From positions 1,054,001 to 1,118,000 of the forward strand of contig CBDFFU010000003.1 in NCBI GenBank assembly GCA_965246875.1: a stretch of 64,000 bases of DNA, read 5' to 3'. Of this stretch, positions 34,654-42,887 are shown in pieces. Origin of the DNA: DASWYT01 sp965246875. GTDB lineage: Bacteria; Pseudomonadota; Alphaproteobacteria; Micavibrionales; SZUA-601. The notes under the pieces are model-generated. The model searched no databases. It had not been told where the DNA came from and saw only the letters and a program-made list of their open reading frames with translations. Both the position numbers and the translations under genes were made by a program. How positions within the stretch are numbered: the stretch's first letter is position 1; the number at the start of each line of letters is the position of its first letter.

Positions 34654-35385
34654 ATGACGAATTTGAACTTTCCATTGGCAAAACCACAGGCTGGATTTGG
34701 TCAAAACGGGGCTGCACGCTATGACTATATTACGACTAAGCTCAAACTTTACCGGGATGCTGGTGGATTTTTTCGTGAGACAATTCAGGATTTAGAAGAT
34801 AGAGATCGATATGAACAGGGCCATTATCAACAAAACAATTGTTATGCCAGCGCACTCGGTCTGTTGGTAACCGGCAATCGCGGTGTTAATCCCGGCGAGG
34901 TGGCGACACTGCGCAAATCTGTCCAATGTGATATGCTAATAGCGAACGAAGAGGCACTGATACATACAAATAAGAATATTAACCCTTATTATCATCATGC
35001 ATTTTTGCAAGATAGGTTGGCCAAAGATTCTATTTTCGCTGAGATACCTGTAAATAAATCAGAATTTTTCCCGACTATTAGTATGACACAACGCCTTAAC
35101 GATGGACGCAGGTGTCACCTGACATATCACTTTGTGACGCCTCATCTTGCTGACAGTAAAAGTTCAACGCTGTTTTTTTATTCGGAGAGAGCAGGTCTTC
35201 GCGGTAAAGTCAGTAATATTAAAAAACCCCAAGATATCGTAAAGCTATTTGGTAAAAATTGTTACGATATAGACGTTGTGTATGCGCCAAAGTCTAATTT
35301 AGGGAAGAAAGCCGTTTTGATCGACTCGCGTGCGGGTGAACCCAGCTATGTGAAGGGTGCCTTTCGAAAACCGTTCTACATGTGA
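34654..35385 (+). CDS. Orphan protein, unknown function
   Basis: 243 residues from ATG 34654; upstream in-frame codons run through the hairpin at 34573-34601 and are not believable. Soluble, Tyr/Asn-rich. Contains an N-terminal LYRDAGGFFRETIQDLEDRD segment and a Cys-centred NNCYASALGLLVTGNRG segment (about 71-87); with later His residues (YYHHAF, CHLTYHFVTPH) a hydrolase site is conceivable but not demonstrable. No family recognised. The gene is bracketed by near-identical hairpins, as if inserted at or duplicated with the rpoH terminator. Confidence 0.65.
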   Translation: MTNLNFPLAKPQAGFGQNGAARYDYITTKLKLYRDAGGFFRETIQDLEDRDRYEQGHYQQNNCYASALGLLVTGNRGVNPGEVATLRKSVQCDMLIANEEALIHTNKNINPYYHHAFLQDRLAKDSIFAEIPVNKSEFFPTISMTQRLNDGRRCHLTYHFVTPHLADSKSSTLFFYSERAGLRGKVSNIKKPQDIVKLFGKNCYDIDVVYAPKSNLGKKAVLIDSRAGEPSYVKGAFRKPFYM

Positions 35386-35393
35386 ATAAAAAA

Positions 35394-35422
35394 ACCGCCG
35401 CAATCCTAAAGGACGCGGCGGT
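35394..35422 (-). terminator. Intrinsic terminator of rpoH
   Basis: On the minus strand ACCGCCGCGTCC / GGATTGCGGCGGT with a short loop, followed by TTTTTTT; 25 bases after the rpoH stop. Confidence 0.85.
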
Positions 35423-35446
35423 AAGTGAGCGAAAGGGAAAGCCCCC

Positions 35447-36328
35447 TTACGTTCCAATGAACAATTCTTCCCTCTCGCTAACTTGTAGCAGCAAGGAGGA
35501 TTTCAGCTTTTCCATCGCGCGTGCTTCTAATTGACGCACACGCTCTTTGCTGACACCCAATTCCTTGCCCAATGCTTCCAGCGTAATCACTTCGTCCTGT
35601 AGGGACCGCATGCGCACGATATGCTGCTCGCGATCGTTTAATTGGCCCAACGCGCTTTGCAACCATCTGTTGCGCGTCGATTGATCCTTCATAAAGGTAA
35701 CGACTTCTTCCGGATTTGGCCGGTCGTCAACCAGGAAATCACCGCGTTCAGACTCGCTGTCTTCACCGACAACGGCATTCAACGATGTATCAGCACCGCT
35801 GAGACGGTTTTCCATTTCCACGACGTCACTATATTTGACATTAAGTTCAGCTGCGATTTTATAGCGCGCGGCATCGGTCATCTGATCACCTTCCGTCGTC
35901 GCGATTTTGGCACGCAGACGGCGGAAATTGAAAAACAACGCTTTATGTGCCGATGTCGTGCCAGTCCGCACAATCGACCAGTTGCGTAATACATAGTCTT
36001 GCATATAAGACCGTATCCACCAGCTGGCATAGGTCGAGAAACGCAGCTCGCGCTCGTACTCAAACCGGTTCGCGGCTTCCATCAGACCAATATTGCCTTC
36101 TTGAATCAGGTCGCCCAATGGCAAGCCGTAATTCTTGAATTTATGCGCCATGGCAACGACCAGACGCGTGTAAGAGCGCACCAGCAAATGTAAAGAACGT
36201 GCGTTTTTATCGTCACGCCATTCGCGTGCCAGTTTCAGCTCGTACTCTTTTTCCAGCATGGGCTGGGCCATGGAATCCTTGATATAAGCCAGATCGGCTT
36301 TTTGTGTTAGAGGATCGTCGAGTGCCAT
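35447..36328 (-). CDS. rpoH: RNA polymerase heat-shock sigma factor (sigma-32)
   Basis: 293 residues from ATG 36328, with AAAGG before it; a GTG five codons upstream is less likely. Region 2 is clear (GDLIQEGNIGLMEAANRFEY; FSTYASWWIRSYMQDYVLRN) with the QEGN and region 2.4 sequence of RpoH, followed by the RpoH-box-like stretch around ALFFNFRRLRAKIA and region 4 with a helix-turn-helix (ALGKELGVSKERVRQLEARAMEKL). Directs transcription of chaperone and protease genes. Its leader (36329-36400) may fold, but I could not define a thermosensor. Confidence 0.95.
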   Translation of the reverse strand: MALDDPLTQKADLAYIKDSMAQPMLEKEYELKLAREWRDDKNARSLHLLVRSYTRLVVAMAHKFKNYGLPLGDLIQEGNIGLMEAANRFEYERELRFSTYASWWIRSYMQDYVLRNWSIVRTGTTSAHKALFFNFRRLRAKIATTEGDQMTDAARYKIAAELNVKYSDVVEMENRLSGADTSLNAVVGEDSESERGDFLVDDRPNPEEVVTFMKDQSTRNRWLQSALGQLNDREQHIVRMRSLQDEVITLEALGKELGVSKERVRQLEARAMEKLKSSLLLQVSEREELFIGT

Positions 36329-36563
36329 ACGAATACCTTTCACGTTATAAATATGTGCAGAATATGTGGGGGTGTGTCTGAGATAGAAACGTCAAACAAC
36401 GTCTGATCCTGCAACACAATCTCTGTTCTCAAAACACCGGACAAGGCGTAAATTCTCAATGTGGTTTTAACCTTTTGTTATATGTCACCAATTCGGTTGT
36501 GAATAGGCTTTGACCGCATCTTCAACATGTCGTAAAATCAAATATATAAAGGGCAGGGGTGTC

Positions 36564-38111
36564 ATGGATCACATTTACGATATCGCCATCATCGGCGGCG
36601 GCATTAACGGGGCAGGCATTGCGCGCGACGCAGCAGGCCGGGGGTTGTCGGTCTATCTCTGCGAAAAAGGCGATCTGGCCCAGGGCACCAGTTCGGCCAG
36701 TACCAAGCTGATCCACGGCGGCTTGCGCTATCTGGAATTTTACGAATTCCGGCTGGTGCGTGAAGCGTTAAAAGAACGCGAAGTCCTCTTGAAATCTGCG
36801 CCGCATATCATCTGGCCGCTGGAATTTGTGATGCCGCATAACCGGTCTCTGCGCTCAGCGTGGCTGGTGCGGTTGGGGCTGTTTTTATACGATCACCTTG
36901 GCGGCCGTAAAATGCTGCCATCGTCTTATAAAGTTGATCTGCGCGCCTCACGTTTCGGCAAGCCGTTGAAAAAATATTTGCGCATTGGTTTTGTCTATAG
37001 CGATTGCTGGGTCGAGGATTCGCGGCTGGTTGTCTTGACGGCGCGTGATGCTGCCAACCGTGGGGCCGCCATTCACAACTATACGGAATTCAAAAGTGCC
37101 ACACCGGCGGGAGACCATTGGGAGCTGACCGTGCAGCCGCTGAGTCAGGATTCTGAAACAATTAAAGCCAAAACCATCGTCAACGCCGCCGGCCCGGGCC
37201 TGGAAAAAGTTGCCAAGCGGATCGCCGGCAAAGCAGGGCAGGTGCAACCGCTGCGCCTGGTCAAAGGCAGCCATATTGTGGTGTCAAAATTATACGACGG
37301 CGAACAGGCCTATATCCTGCAAAATTCCGACCGCCGCATGGTGTTTGTCATTCCGTTTGAAAATGATTATTCGCTGATCGGCACGACCGATCTGCATCAA
37401 GACCCGAACGACCCCACACAACCGCACATCACCGACAGCGAGGTTGATTATCTGTTGCAAGCCGTGAATGGCTATTTCGCCAAAGCCGTCACACGCACTG
37501 ACATCAAATATACCTACAGTGGCATCCGCCCGTTATTCGATGATGGCAGCGCGAACGACAGCCGCGTGACGCGCGATTATACGCTGGCCATGAGTGGCGG
37601 GTCAGGCAAACCGTCTGTCTTGAATGTCTATGGCGGCAAAATCACAACGTTCCGCCGCTTGGCCGAAGAAGCCGTCGATAAAATCCTGCGCCACAGCACC
37701 CAAGCCCGCGACATGTTCAAGGCCGAACCCTGGACACACGACGCCATCTTGCCCGGCGGTGACTTGCCGGTGTCATTGGCGAAACGCGATGCCCAAGCCA
37801 CACCAATGGCCAAGATGAAAATCTTTATCGCATCACTGCACGCGCGTTACGCATTTTTGCCACTGGACCAATGCGAACGTCTGGCCTTCACCTATGGCAC
37901 CGGCGCAGAGTTGATCTTGGAAGGCGCAACATCGCTTGCCGACCTCGGCCAAAATTTCGGCGGCGGCTTGACGGCGCGTGAAGTGGATTATCTTGTCAAA
38001 CACGAATGGGCGCGTGAAGCGGATGATGTACTGTTGCGCCGGACGCGGTTGGGGATGGTGGCCGGGCTGGTGAATCGGGAGATGTTGGTTGAGTATTTGA
38101 GCAAAGACTAA
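36564..38111 (+). CDS. glpD: Aerobic glycerol-3-phosphate dehydrogenase
   Basis: 515 residues from ATG 36564 (GGCAGGGG upstream); the longer start at 36510 adds an unrelated leader. FAD-binding IIGGGINGAGIARDAAGRG at the N-terminus, then GTSSASTKLIHGGLRYLE and the C-terminal GGKITTFRRLAEE with a DAO_C domain. Oxidises sn-glycerol-3-phosphate to dihydroxyacetone phosphate and feeds electrons to ubiquinone at the inner membrane. No glpK, glpF or glpR nearby. Upstream (36329-36563) is the divergent region with rpoH. Confidence 0.95.
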   Translation: MDHIYDIAIIGGGINGAGIARDAAGRGLSVYLCEKGDLAQGTSSASTKLIHGGLRYLEFYEFRLVREALKEREVLLKSAPHIIWPLEFVMPHNRSLRSAWLVRLGLFLYDHLGGRKMLPSSYKVDLRASRFGKPLKKYLRIGFVYSDCWVEDSRLVVLTARDAANRGAAIHNYTEFKSATPAGDHWELTVQPLSQDSETIKAKTIVNAAGPGLEKVAKRIAGKAGQVQPLRLVKGSHIVVSKLYDGEQAYILQNSDRRMVFVIPFENDYSLIGTTDLHQDPNDPTQPHITDSEVDYLLQAVNGYFAKAVTRTDIKYTYSGIRPLFDDGSANDSRVTRDYTLAMSGGSGKPSVLNVYGGKITTFRRLAEEAVDKILRHSTQARDMFKAEPWTHDAILPGGDLPVSLAKRDAQATPMAKMKIFIASLHARYAFLPLDQCERLAFTYGTGAELILEGATSLADLGQNFGGGLTAREVDYLVKHEWAREADDVLLRRTRLGMVAGLVNREMLVEYLSKD

Positions 38112-38329
38112 AATAATTCATCATTATAATCTCGATAAATTATTTTATTTGCCTAGAGCAATCTACAAACCTTGGTGTGATCTCAACATTTTATCTTCGG
38201 TTGTAGAATAAACCGATTAAGTTGCTTTGCTGCTAAAAATCATATATTATTGCAATGATTGTCCTGTCATGGAATGGTCATAAGTCAGTTGCAAGTAGTA
38301 ATAAATACGGACTAGGTGAAGAATTGATC

Positions 38330-39268
38330 ATGGTAAGACATGCGACAAACATTGGTCTAAAACAAGCTAAAAAAAATAAGAATGATGAGTTTTATACTCA
38401 ACTTTGCGATATTGAAAGTGAATTGAAACACTACAAAAATCATTTCAAAGACAAAGTGGTTTATTGCAATTGCGATGATCCAATGACGAGCAATTTTTTT
38501 CAGTATTTTGCTTTGAATTTTAAAGAATTGGAAATTAAAAAGTTGCTAGCCTCTTGTTACAAAGAAGATGGGGTGGGCTTTTCATTCTCATATTCTGGTG
38601 AGAAGGGAGACATTCATACGCTGATTAAAAATAAAAGTTTTCGCTTTCAAGGTGACGGTGATTTTCGTAGCGATGAGAGCATAGAGTTATTAAAACAGTG
38701 TGACATCGTTGTAACCAATCCGCCTTTCTCTCTTTTTCGTGACTATGTAGATCAGTTGGTTGAGTACAATAAAAAGTATCTCATTATTGGAAATGTTAAT
38801 GCAATTACATACAAAGAAATATTTAAACTTATTAGGCAGAATGAGGCCTGGTTAGGCATTAATCTGGGTAGGGGAATTTCTGGTTTTATAGTACCTGATC
38901 ACTATGAACTTTATGGCACTGAAGCGCGAATAGATGAAGTAGGACGACGTATAGTTTCTCCTAATAATTGTTTGTGGCTGACTAACCTAGATAATTCTAT
39001 ACGTCATGAAGATATTCGATTGACCAAAAAATATGTTGGAAATGAATCGGAGTATCCTCTCTATGATAATTATGTAGGCATAAATGTGAATAAAACCAAA
39101 TCTATACCATACGATTATCATGGTGATATGGGGGTTCCTATAACTTTTTTGCACAAATTTAATCCGGATCAATTTGAAATTATTAAATTTAGAAAAGGGA
39201 ATGACAATAAGGACTTATCAATAAATGGCAAATGCCCATACTTTAGAATATTAATACGAAAGAAATGA
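38330..39268 (+). CDS. EcoRI-type adenine-specific DNA methyltransferase
   Basis: 312 residues from ATG 38330, where similarity to M.EcoRI begins (MVRHATN...QAKKNKNDEFYTQLCDIE). Further near-identical blocks: DKVVYCNCDDP, GDGDFRS, the catalytic DIVVTNPPFSLFRDY, GRGISGFIVPDHYELYGTEA, SPNNCLWLTNLD and the end LSINGKCPYFRIL. It should methylate the inner adenine of GAATTC and protect the host. It lies 14 bases before its cognate endonuclease; in the EcoRI plasmid the order is endonuclease first, so the order is reversed here. Strongly AT-rich compared with glpD, which points to horizontal gain. Confidence 0.95.
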   Translation: MVRHATNIGLKQAKKNKNDEFYTQLCDIESELKHYKNHFKDKVVYCNCDDPMTSNFFQYFALNFKELEIKKLLASCYKEDGVGFSFSYSGEKGDIHTLIKNKSFRFQGDGDFRSDESIELLKQCDIVVTNPPFSLFRDYVDQLVEYNKKYLIIGNVNAITYKEIFKLIRQNEAWLGINLGRGISGFIVPDHYELYGTEARIDEVGRRIVSPNNCLWLTNLDNSIRHEDIRLTKKYVGNESEYPLYDNYVGINVNKTKSIPYDYHGDMGVPITFLHKFNPDQFEIIKFRKGNDNKDLSINGKCPYFRILIRKK

Positions 39269-39282
39269 GTGGTTAAAAAGGC

Positions 39283-40116
39283 ATGGCTAAAAAAAATCAA
39301 TCCGCACGGCTAGTTGATCAACACAAAAAAAACCTGGGTGTATTGGGCATTTTTGGATCGGATGCAAAATTACACGACGTTGCAGTCGGGATAATCACAC
39401 TGCTAGTTATTGAGAAATTAAAAGAGAAATATCCCCAACTTTCTTTTCGCCACAGGATAGACATCAAGAAGAAAGAGATAAATGCGGCATTACACGAGCT
39501 GGATGAAAATTTGGGTAAGACCATTTTTGTGTCTAATTCTAGTATTAAACCTGATGGTGGGATAGTCGAAGTTAAAGACGATAACGAAAGGTGGAGAGTT
39601 ATACTGATTTCTGAAGCTAAACATCAAGGTAAAGATATTGAAAATATTAAAAAAGGACTTTTCGTTGGAAAAAACAATAATCAGGATTTGATGGCGGCCG
39701 GAAATGCAATAGAAAGATCGCATAAAAACATATCAGAAATTTCCAATTTTATGTTAGCTGAATCACATTTTCCTTATGTTCTATTTTTAGAAGGTTCTAA
39801 TTTTTTAACAGAGACCATTTCAATTGAAAGACCCGATGGACGAGTTGTGACACTGACACACAATTCTGGCATGTTAAACAGGTTGGATAGATTAACAGCA
39901 GCAAACTACGGCATGCCGATAAATACTAATCATTGCCAGAATATATTTATCAAACACAAAGAGAAATCAATTATGCTTCAGGCGGCTTCGCTATATGCAC
40001 AAGGAAAAGGCGGTATATGGCAGGCTGAAGATATGTTTGACATTATGATTGAGGTTGCCGAAACTTCTTTAAAAGTGCTTGGAAGTGATTTATTCAAGCA
40101 AATTACAAAAACCTAA
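39283..40116 (+). CDS. EcoRI-type restriction endonuclease (GAATTC)
   Basis: 277 residues, exactly the length of EcoRI and alignable to it over the whole length. Catalytic residues fall at the same numbers: Asp91 (KPDGGIVEV), Glu111 and Lys113 (SEAKHQGKD). Recognition residues Asn141-Ala142, Glu144-Arg145 (AGNAIERSHKNISEI) and Arg200/Arg203 (NRLDRLTAANYGMPIN) are also kept. It should therefore cut G^AATTC. All key positions are intact, so the enzyme is probably active. Coupled to the upstream methylase, AT-rich like it. No separate controller gene is seen. Confidence 0.96.
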   Translation: MAKKNQSARLVDQHKKNLGVLGIFGSDAKLHDVAVGIITLLVIEKLKEKYPQLSFRHRIDIKKKEINAALHELDENLGKTIFVSNSSIKPDGGIVEVKDDNERWRVILISEAKHQGKDIENIKKGLFVGKNNNQDLMAAGNAIERSHKNISEISNFMLAESHFPYVLFLEGSNFLTETISIERPDGRVVTLTHNSGMLNRLDRLTAANYGMPINTNHCQNIFIKHKEKSIMLQAASLYAQGKGGIWQAEDMFDIMIEVAETSLKVLGSDLFKQITKT

Positions 40117-40184
40117 AGAGTTAAATTATATAGTAAATGCTCATGATCTGTTGTGTTAATCCAATAAAATAATAGACTTGCTAC

Positions 40185-40688
40185 ATGAAATATTGCGATC
40201 ACATAAACGAAAATAACGAGGTTATTGGCCGCGTGACGCGGGAGGAAGCACACAAAAACTTCTTGTTGCATCGTGCTGTGCATATCCTTTTAAAAACATC
40301 TGACAATAAAATTTTATCGCAAAAAGTAGCGCGTCATAAATCCGTCTATCAATTGCGGATGAGTCTGTCTGCCTCTGGTCATGTGGATGCCGGTGATAGC
40401 TATGAAGAGGCCGCCTACAAAGAACTTGAGGAAGAGCTTGGCCTGACGAACGTCACGCTGGAATTTGTCTCTTATTTCCGGCAACATGTTCCAGACGTAG
40501 AGAATGAAATCTGCGCGCTTTATTTGGCGTACAGCGACGGTCCATTTTCAAACTGGGAAAAAGAAGCGGAAGGAATTTATTTCTTTACGCCAGACGAATT
40601 AGATAAACTTATCGCTGCCCAGTCCGAAGTTTTTACCCCGTCACTGAAAATTGCTTACAGTCTTTTAAAAGAAAAAGGCCGATTGTAA
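40185..40688 (+). CDS. NUDIX hydrolase (YfcD/IDI-like)
   Basis: 167 residues; same branch as the tandem pair at 31968-33076 (DHINENNEVIGRVTREEAHKNFLLHR opening). NUDIX box GHVDAGDSY...ELEEELGL has Asp in place of the first Glu and Lys in place of the Arg, but the EE metal ligands remain. Third member of this subfamily in the window. Located just after the restriction-modification pair and before a partial tRNA-Phe copy, so it may have arrived with them, although its base composition is closer to the core. Confidence 0.88.
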   Translation: MKYCDHINENNEVIGRVTREEAHKNFLLHRAVHILLKTSDNKILSQKVARHKSVYQLRMSLSASGHVDAGDSYEEAAYKELEEELGLTNVTLEFVSYFRQHVPDVENEICALYLAYSDGPFSNWEKEAEGIYFFTPDELDKLIAAQSEVFTPSLKIAYSLLKEKGRL

Positions 40689-40698
40689 ATCGGCGGTT

Positions 40699-40723
40699 CA
40701 AGCCGGATTTACGTCGCTTGCTC
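40699..40723 (-). pseudogene. Partial, deleted tRNA-Phe copy
   Basis: CAAGCCGGATTT (40699-40710) equals positions 40834-40845 of the intact tRNA gene, and GTCGCTTGCTC (40713-40723) equals 40870-40880, in the same order and orientation with the intervening 24 bases lost. It lies right after the NUDIX gene. It could be what is left of an attachment site or of a tandem tRNA copy. Confidence 0.5.
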
Positions 40724-40790
40724 CGTTGCTCCGCACATTGTGCGGAATGAACCAGCTTGCTTCGCTACTTCAACGCGGTCGGGGATCGCA

Positions 40791-40828
40791 CCACTAAAAA
40801 AGCTCCCCGCAGGGAGCCTTTTTAGTGG
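40791..40828 (-). terminator. Terminator of tRNA-Phe with long extended stem
   Basis: GCTCCC-CGCA-GGGAGC core with T runs on both sides, extended by CCACTAAAAA (40791-40800) against TTTTTAGTGG (40819-40828). The outermost bases include the CCA end of the tRNA, so the tRNA 3' end can pair with its own trailer. Works in either direction, ending also the NUDIX transcript. Confidence 0.8.
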
Positions 40829-40901
40829 TGGCCCAAGCCGGATTTGAACCAGCGACACAGCGATTTTCAGTCGCTTGCTCTACCAACTGAGCTATTGGGC
40901 C
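40826..40901 (-). tRNA. tRNA-Phe (GAA)
   Basis: 76 nt with coded CCA. On the minus strand: acceptor GGCCCAA/TTGGGCC, D arm TAGCTCAGTTGGTAGAGCA, anticodon loop CTGAAAA giving anticodon GAA, and T arm GCTGGTTCAAATCCGGC (G-T mismatches apart). Discriminator A. The only tRNA gene seen in the window. A truncated copy lies 100 bases downstream. Confidence 0.95.
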
Positions 40902-40964
40902 ACGTGTGGACGGTTATACGGGAAGGGGTGAAGCTTGTCTAGCCATTTTGGTCACTTTTCAAAT

Positions 40965-40980
40965 TGTTTCACGTGAAACA
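40965..40980. other. parS: parS centromere site (ParB binding)
   Basis: TGTTTCACGTGAAACA is a perfect 16-base palindrome identical to the consensus parS of Bacillus, Pseudomonas and Caulobacter-type chromosomes. It lies in a 130-base intergenic region between tRNA-Phe and rng. ParB binds it to load the ParB/SMC apparatus for origin segregation; parS sites normally lie near the replication origin. A chance exact match in 64 kb is very unlikely. Confidence 0.88.
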
Positions 40981-41031
40981 TTTGGGCTTTTGACCCAAGA
41001 GATCAAGAGCTTAAATAGGAACATATTCCTA

Positions 41032-41856
41032 TTATTTCGAGGTTAATGCAAAGACTTCGGCCAGACTTAACCCTTGTCGCAACCGGGTGATTTCGAAGAC
41101 GCCCATTTTGGTGAAGCCATAGGTGACGACTTGGCACGGGTCGGTCCGGGTGGTGCGGCGCCAGTAGCTATCGAGATCGCCGACTGATTTTTTGTCGTGC
41201 AGGCGCAGGAAGTCGATGACGATCTGGCCGCCCAGATTGCGCAGTTGCAATTGCCGCGCAATGGCGGTGGCAGCGCGGTAATTGACTTCGAACGGTTTCA
41301 GTTTTGTTGACGCACTGTTGATATCGATCGCCGTCAACGCAGCTGTCTGTTCGATGACCAGCGACACGCTGTTGTCGAGGGCTACATGTGGTTGCGCCAG
41401 CTCCAGAATTTTTGCGTCGTAATCCGCGAGGCCGGGAGCGATGTCGGTAATCGTTGGATTGTCTTTCTGGGCGCGCGCCAAAACATCCATGCCGCGTTCG
41501 ATCAAGCCGCGGCCGACGAGACTTTTGACAGGGAACAGGGTGACGTCCTCACCGATCAAACCACAGCGAGCCTGCTTGTCGAGTGTTGCTGGTCGTTCAA
41601 CTGCGACGATGATCTCCTGGCCTTCCTGCAATGTCATCTTGCCGCGCTTGGGCAACAGGCCAACGTGTGTGCCATCGAGGGCGAGAAAATAGGCCTGTTG
41701 TCCGGCGGCGTAATGGGTGATGGTGGCGCGAAAGACGTCACCCAGCCACGGGCGGTCATCGTCGGGTTGCGCATACAGTGCATAGAGTTGTGCATCATCA
41801 CCGATGACGGCCGCAATTTTCACCTGGTCCAAGACATCATGCCGAATGCGGGGCAT
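41032..41856 (-). CDS. rng: Short ribonuclease E/G family protein
   Basis: 274 residues from ATG 41856 (AGGA upstream), overlapping the end of maf by 20 bases; a TTG nine codons up is possible. An S1-like part (GDVFRATITHY...THVGLLPKRG) is followed by the DNase I-like catalytic segment with the two metal-binding Asp (LTAIDINSAS; GQIVIDFLRL). Much shorter than RNase G of E. coli (489): the middle 5'-sensor/RNase H-like region is reduced and there is no zinc-link CPxCxG. The infA-maf-rng order is standard in alphaproteobacteria, where this short form occurs. Probable endoribonuclease. Confidence 0.85.
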   Translation of the reverse strand: MPRIRHDVLDQVKIAAVIGDDAQLYALYAQPDDDRPWLGDVFRATITHYAAGQQAYFLALDGTHVGLLPKRGKMTLQEGQEIIVAVERPATLDKQARCGLIGEDVTLFPVKSLVGRGLIERGMDVLARAQKDNPTITDIAPGLADYDAKILELAQPHVALDNSVSLVIEQTAALTAIDINSASTKLKPFEVNYRAATAIARQLQLRNLGGQIVIDFLRLHDKKSVGDLDSYWRRTTRTDPCQVVTYGFTKMGVFEITRLRQGLSLAEVFALTSK

Positions 41857-42436
41857 CTGTTTTTCCTGTGTAGCCAAGCCCAATCAGCAAATTCGCGGTC
41901 TCGTATGCGGGTAGGCCCAAAATACCCGACGCGCTGCCTACGATGTGATGAACAAACCGCGCGAACGGCCCGTGAAAATGATAGGCACCGGCGCGACCCT
42001 CCCATGAGCCGTCGTTCAGCAACATGGTGATGTCAGCATCACTGAGATGTTTGACCTTGACGCGGGTTCCATTGATGCGTGACGCCGTGCGGCCGTTTGG
42101 TGCGCGCACGGTGATGGCGGTAAAGACGCGGTGATTGCGCCCGGACAGCAAACGGATCATGCGTTCGGCATCGGCGGCGTCATCCGGCTTCGCCAGAATG
42201 CGGCGGCCAACGGCCACCGTCGTGTCGGCGGTGATGATGTAATCGTCCGGAAATTGAGTGGCCAGCGCCGCGTTTTTGTCTTGGGCAATGCGTTGCACAT
42301 AGAGACGCGGAATCTCCGTCTTGCGCGGCGTTTCGTCGATGTCGGCCGGCACAGTGAGGTGTGGCGCGAAGCCGATTTCGTTGAGAATGGTCAGACGGCG
42401 CGGGGAGGCCGAACCTAAAATCAGGCGGGCCGTCAT
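41837..42436 (-). CDS. maf: Maf family nucleoside triphosphate pyrophosphatase
   Basis: 199 residues. N-terminal LILGSASPRRLTILNEIGF, the IITADTTVAVGRRIL region and RVKVKHLSD..I.ML are Maf signatures; the C-terminal YHFHGPFARFVHHIVGSASGILGLP closes the fold. Hydrolyses non-canonical or methylated nucleoside triphosphates. Note the TADTTV motif. Middle gene of infA-maf-rng; nine bases after infA and overlapping rng. Confidence 0.93.
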   Translation of the reverse strand: MTARLILGSASPRRLTILNEIGFAPHLTVPADIDETPRKTEIPRLYVQRIAQDKNAALATQFPDDYIITADTTVAVGRRILAKPDDAADAERMIRLLSGRNHRVFTAITVRAPNGRTASRINGTRVKVKHLSDADITMLLNDGSWEGRAGAYHFHGPFARFVHHIVGSASGILGLPAYETANLLIGLGYTGKTDAPHSA

Positions 42437-42445
42437 GTGATAACC

Positions 42446-42715
42446 TTAATTGCTTTTCGGTGGCGAGTTTTGCGTCCAGGTCGGGCTTGGGCCACCTTCT
42501 TTATAACGGAAGGTAATGCGGCCTTTGGTCAAATCATAGGGTGTCATTTCGACACGGACTTTGTCGCCTTCCAGCACGCGGATGCGGTTCTTACGCATCT
42601 TGCCAGCGGAATGTGCGATAATTTTGTGGCCGTTTTCCAGCTCGACGCGGAACGTCGTGTTCGGCAACAGTTCAGAGACGATACCGTCAAACTCGATTAA
42701 ATCTTCTTTGGCCAT
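42446..42715 (-). CDS. infA: Translation initiation factor IF-1
   Basis: 89 residues: OB-fold with MAKEDLIEFDGIVSELLPNT, RVELENGHKIIAHSAGKMRK and YDLTKGRITFRYK, all highly conserved. A short Pro/Ser/Asn-rich tail (GGPSPTWTQNSPPKSN) goes beyond the usual 72 residues, as in some alphaproteobacteria. Binds the ribosomal A site with IF-2 and IF-3 at initiation. First gene of the infA-maf-rng operon. Upstream 42716-42887 has nothing else I can name. Confidence 0.97.
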   Translation of the reverse strand: MAKEDLIEFDGIVSELLPNTTFRVELENGHKIIAHSAGKMRKNRIRVLEGDKVRVEMTPYDLTKGRITFRYKEGGPSPTWTQNSPPKSN

Positions 42716-42887
42716 GATCCCACGGGAGTTAATTGCAATGGGCTTGTTTTACGGGGTTTTCATTGTGAAAGCAAGTGAAAAGGTTAACGTGACTTACTTT
42801 AACATAATTTTTAAAAATAAATATGGCGTGCTGACATGCAAGCTATCATTTCATGACGATAGTCTGTGATGCAATTCTGTCGCGTTT

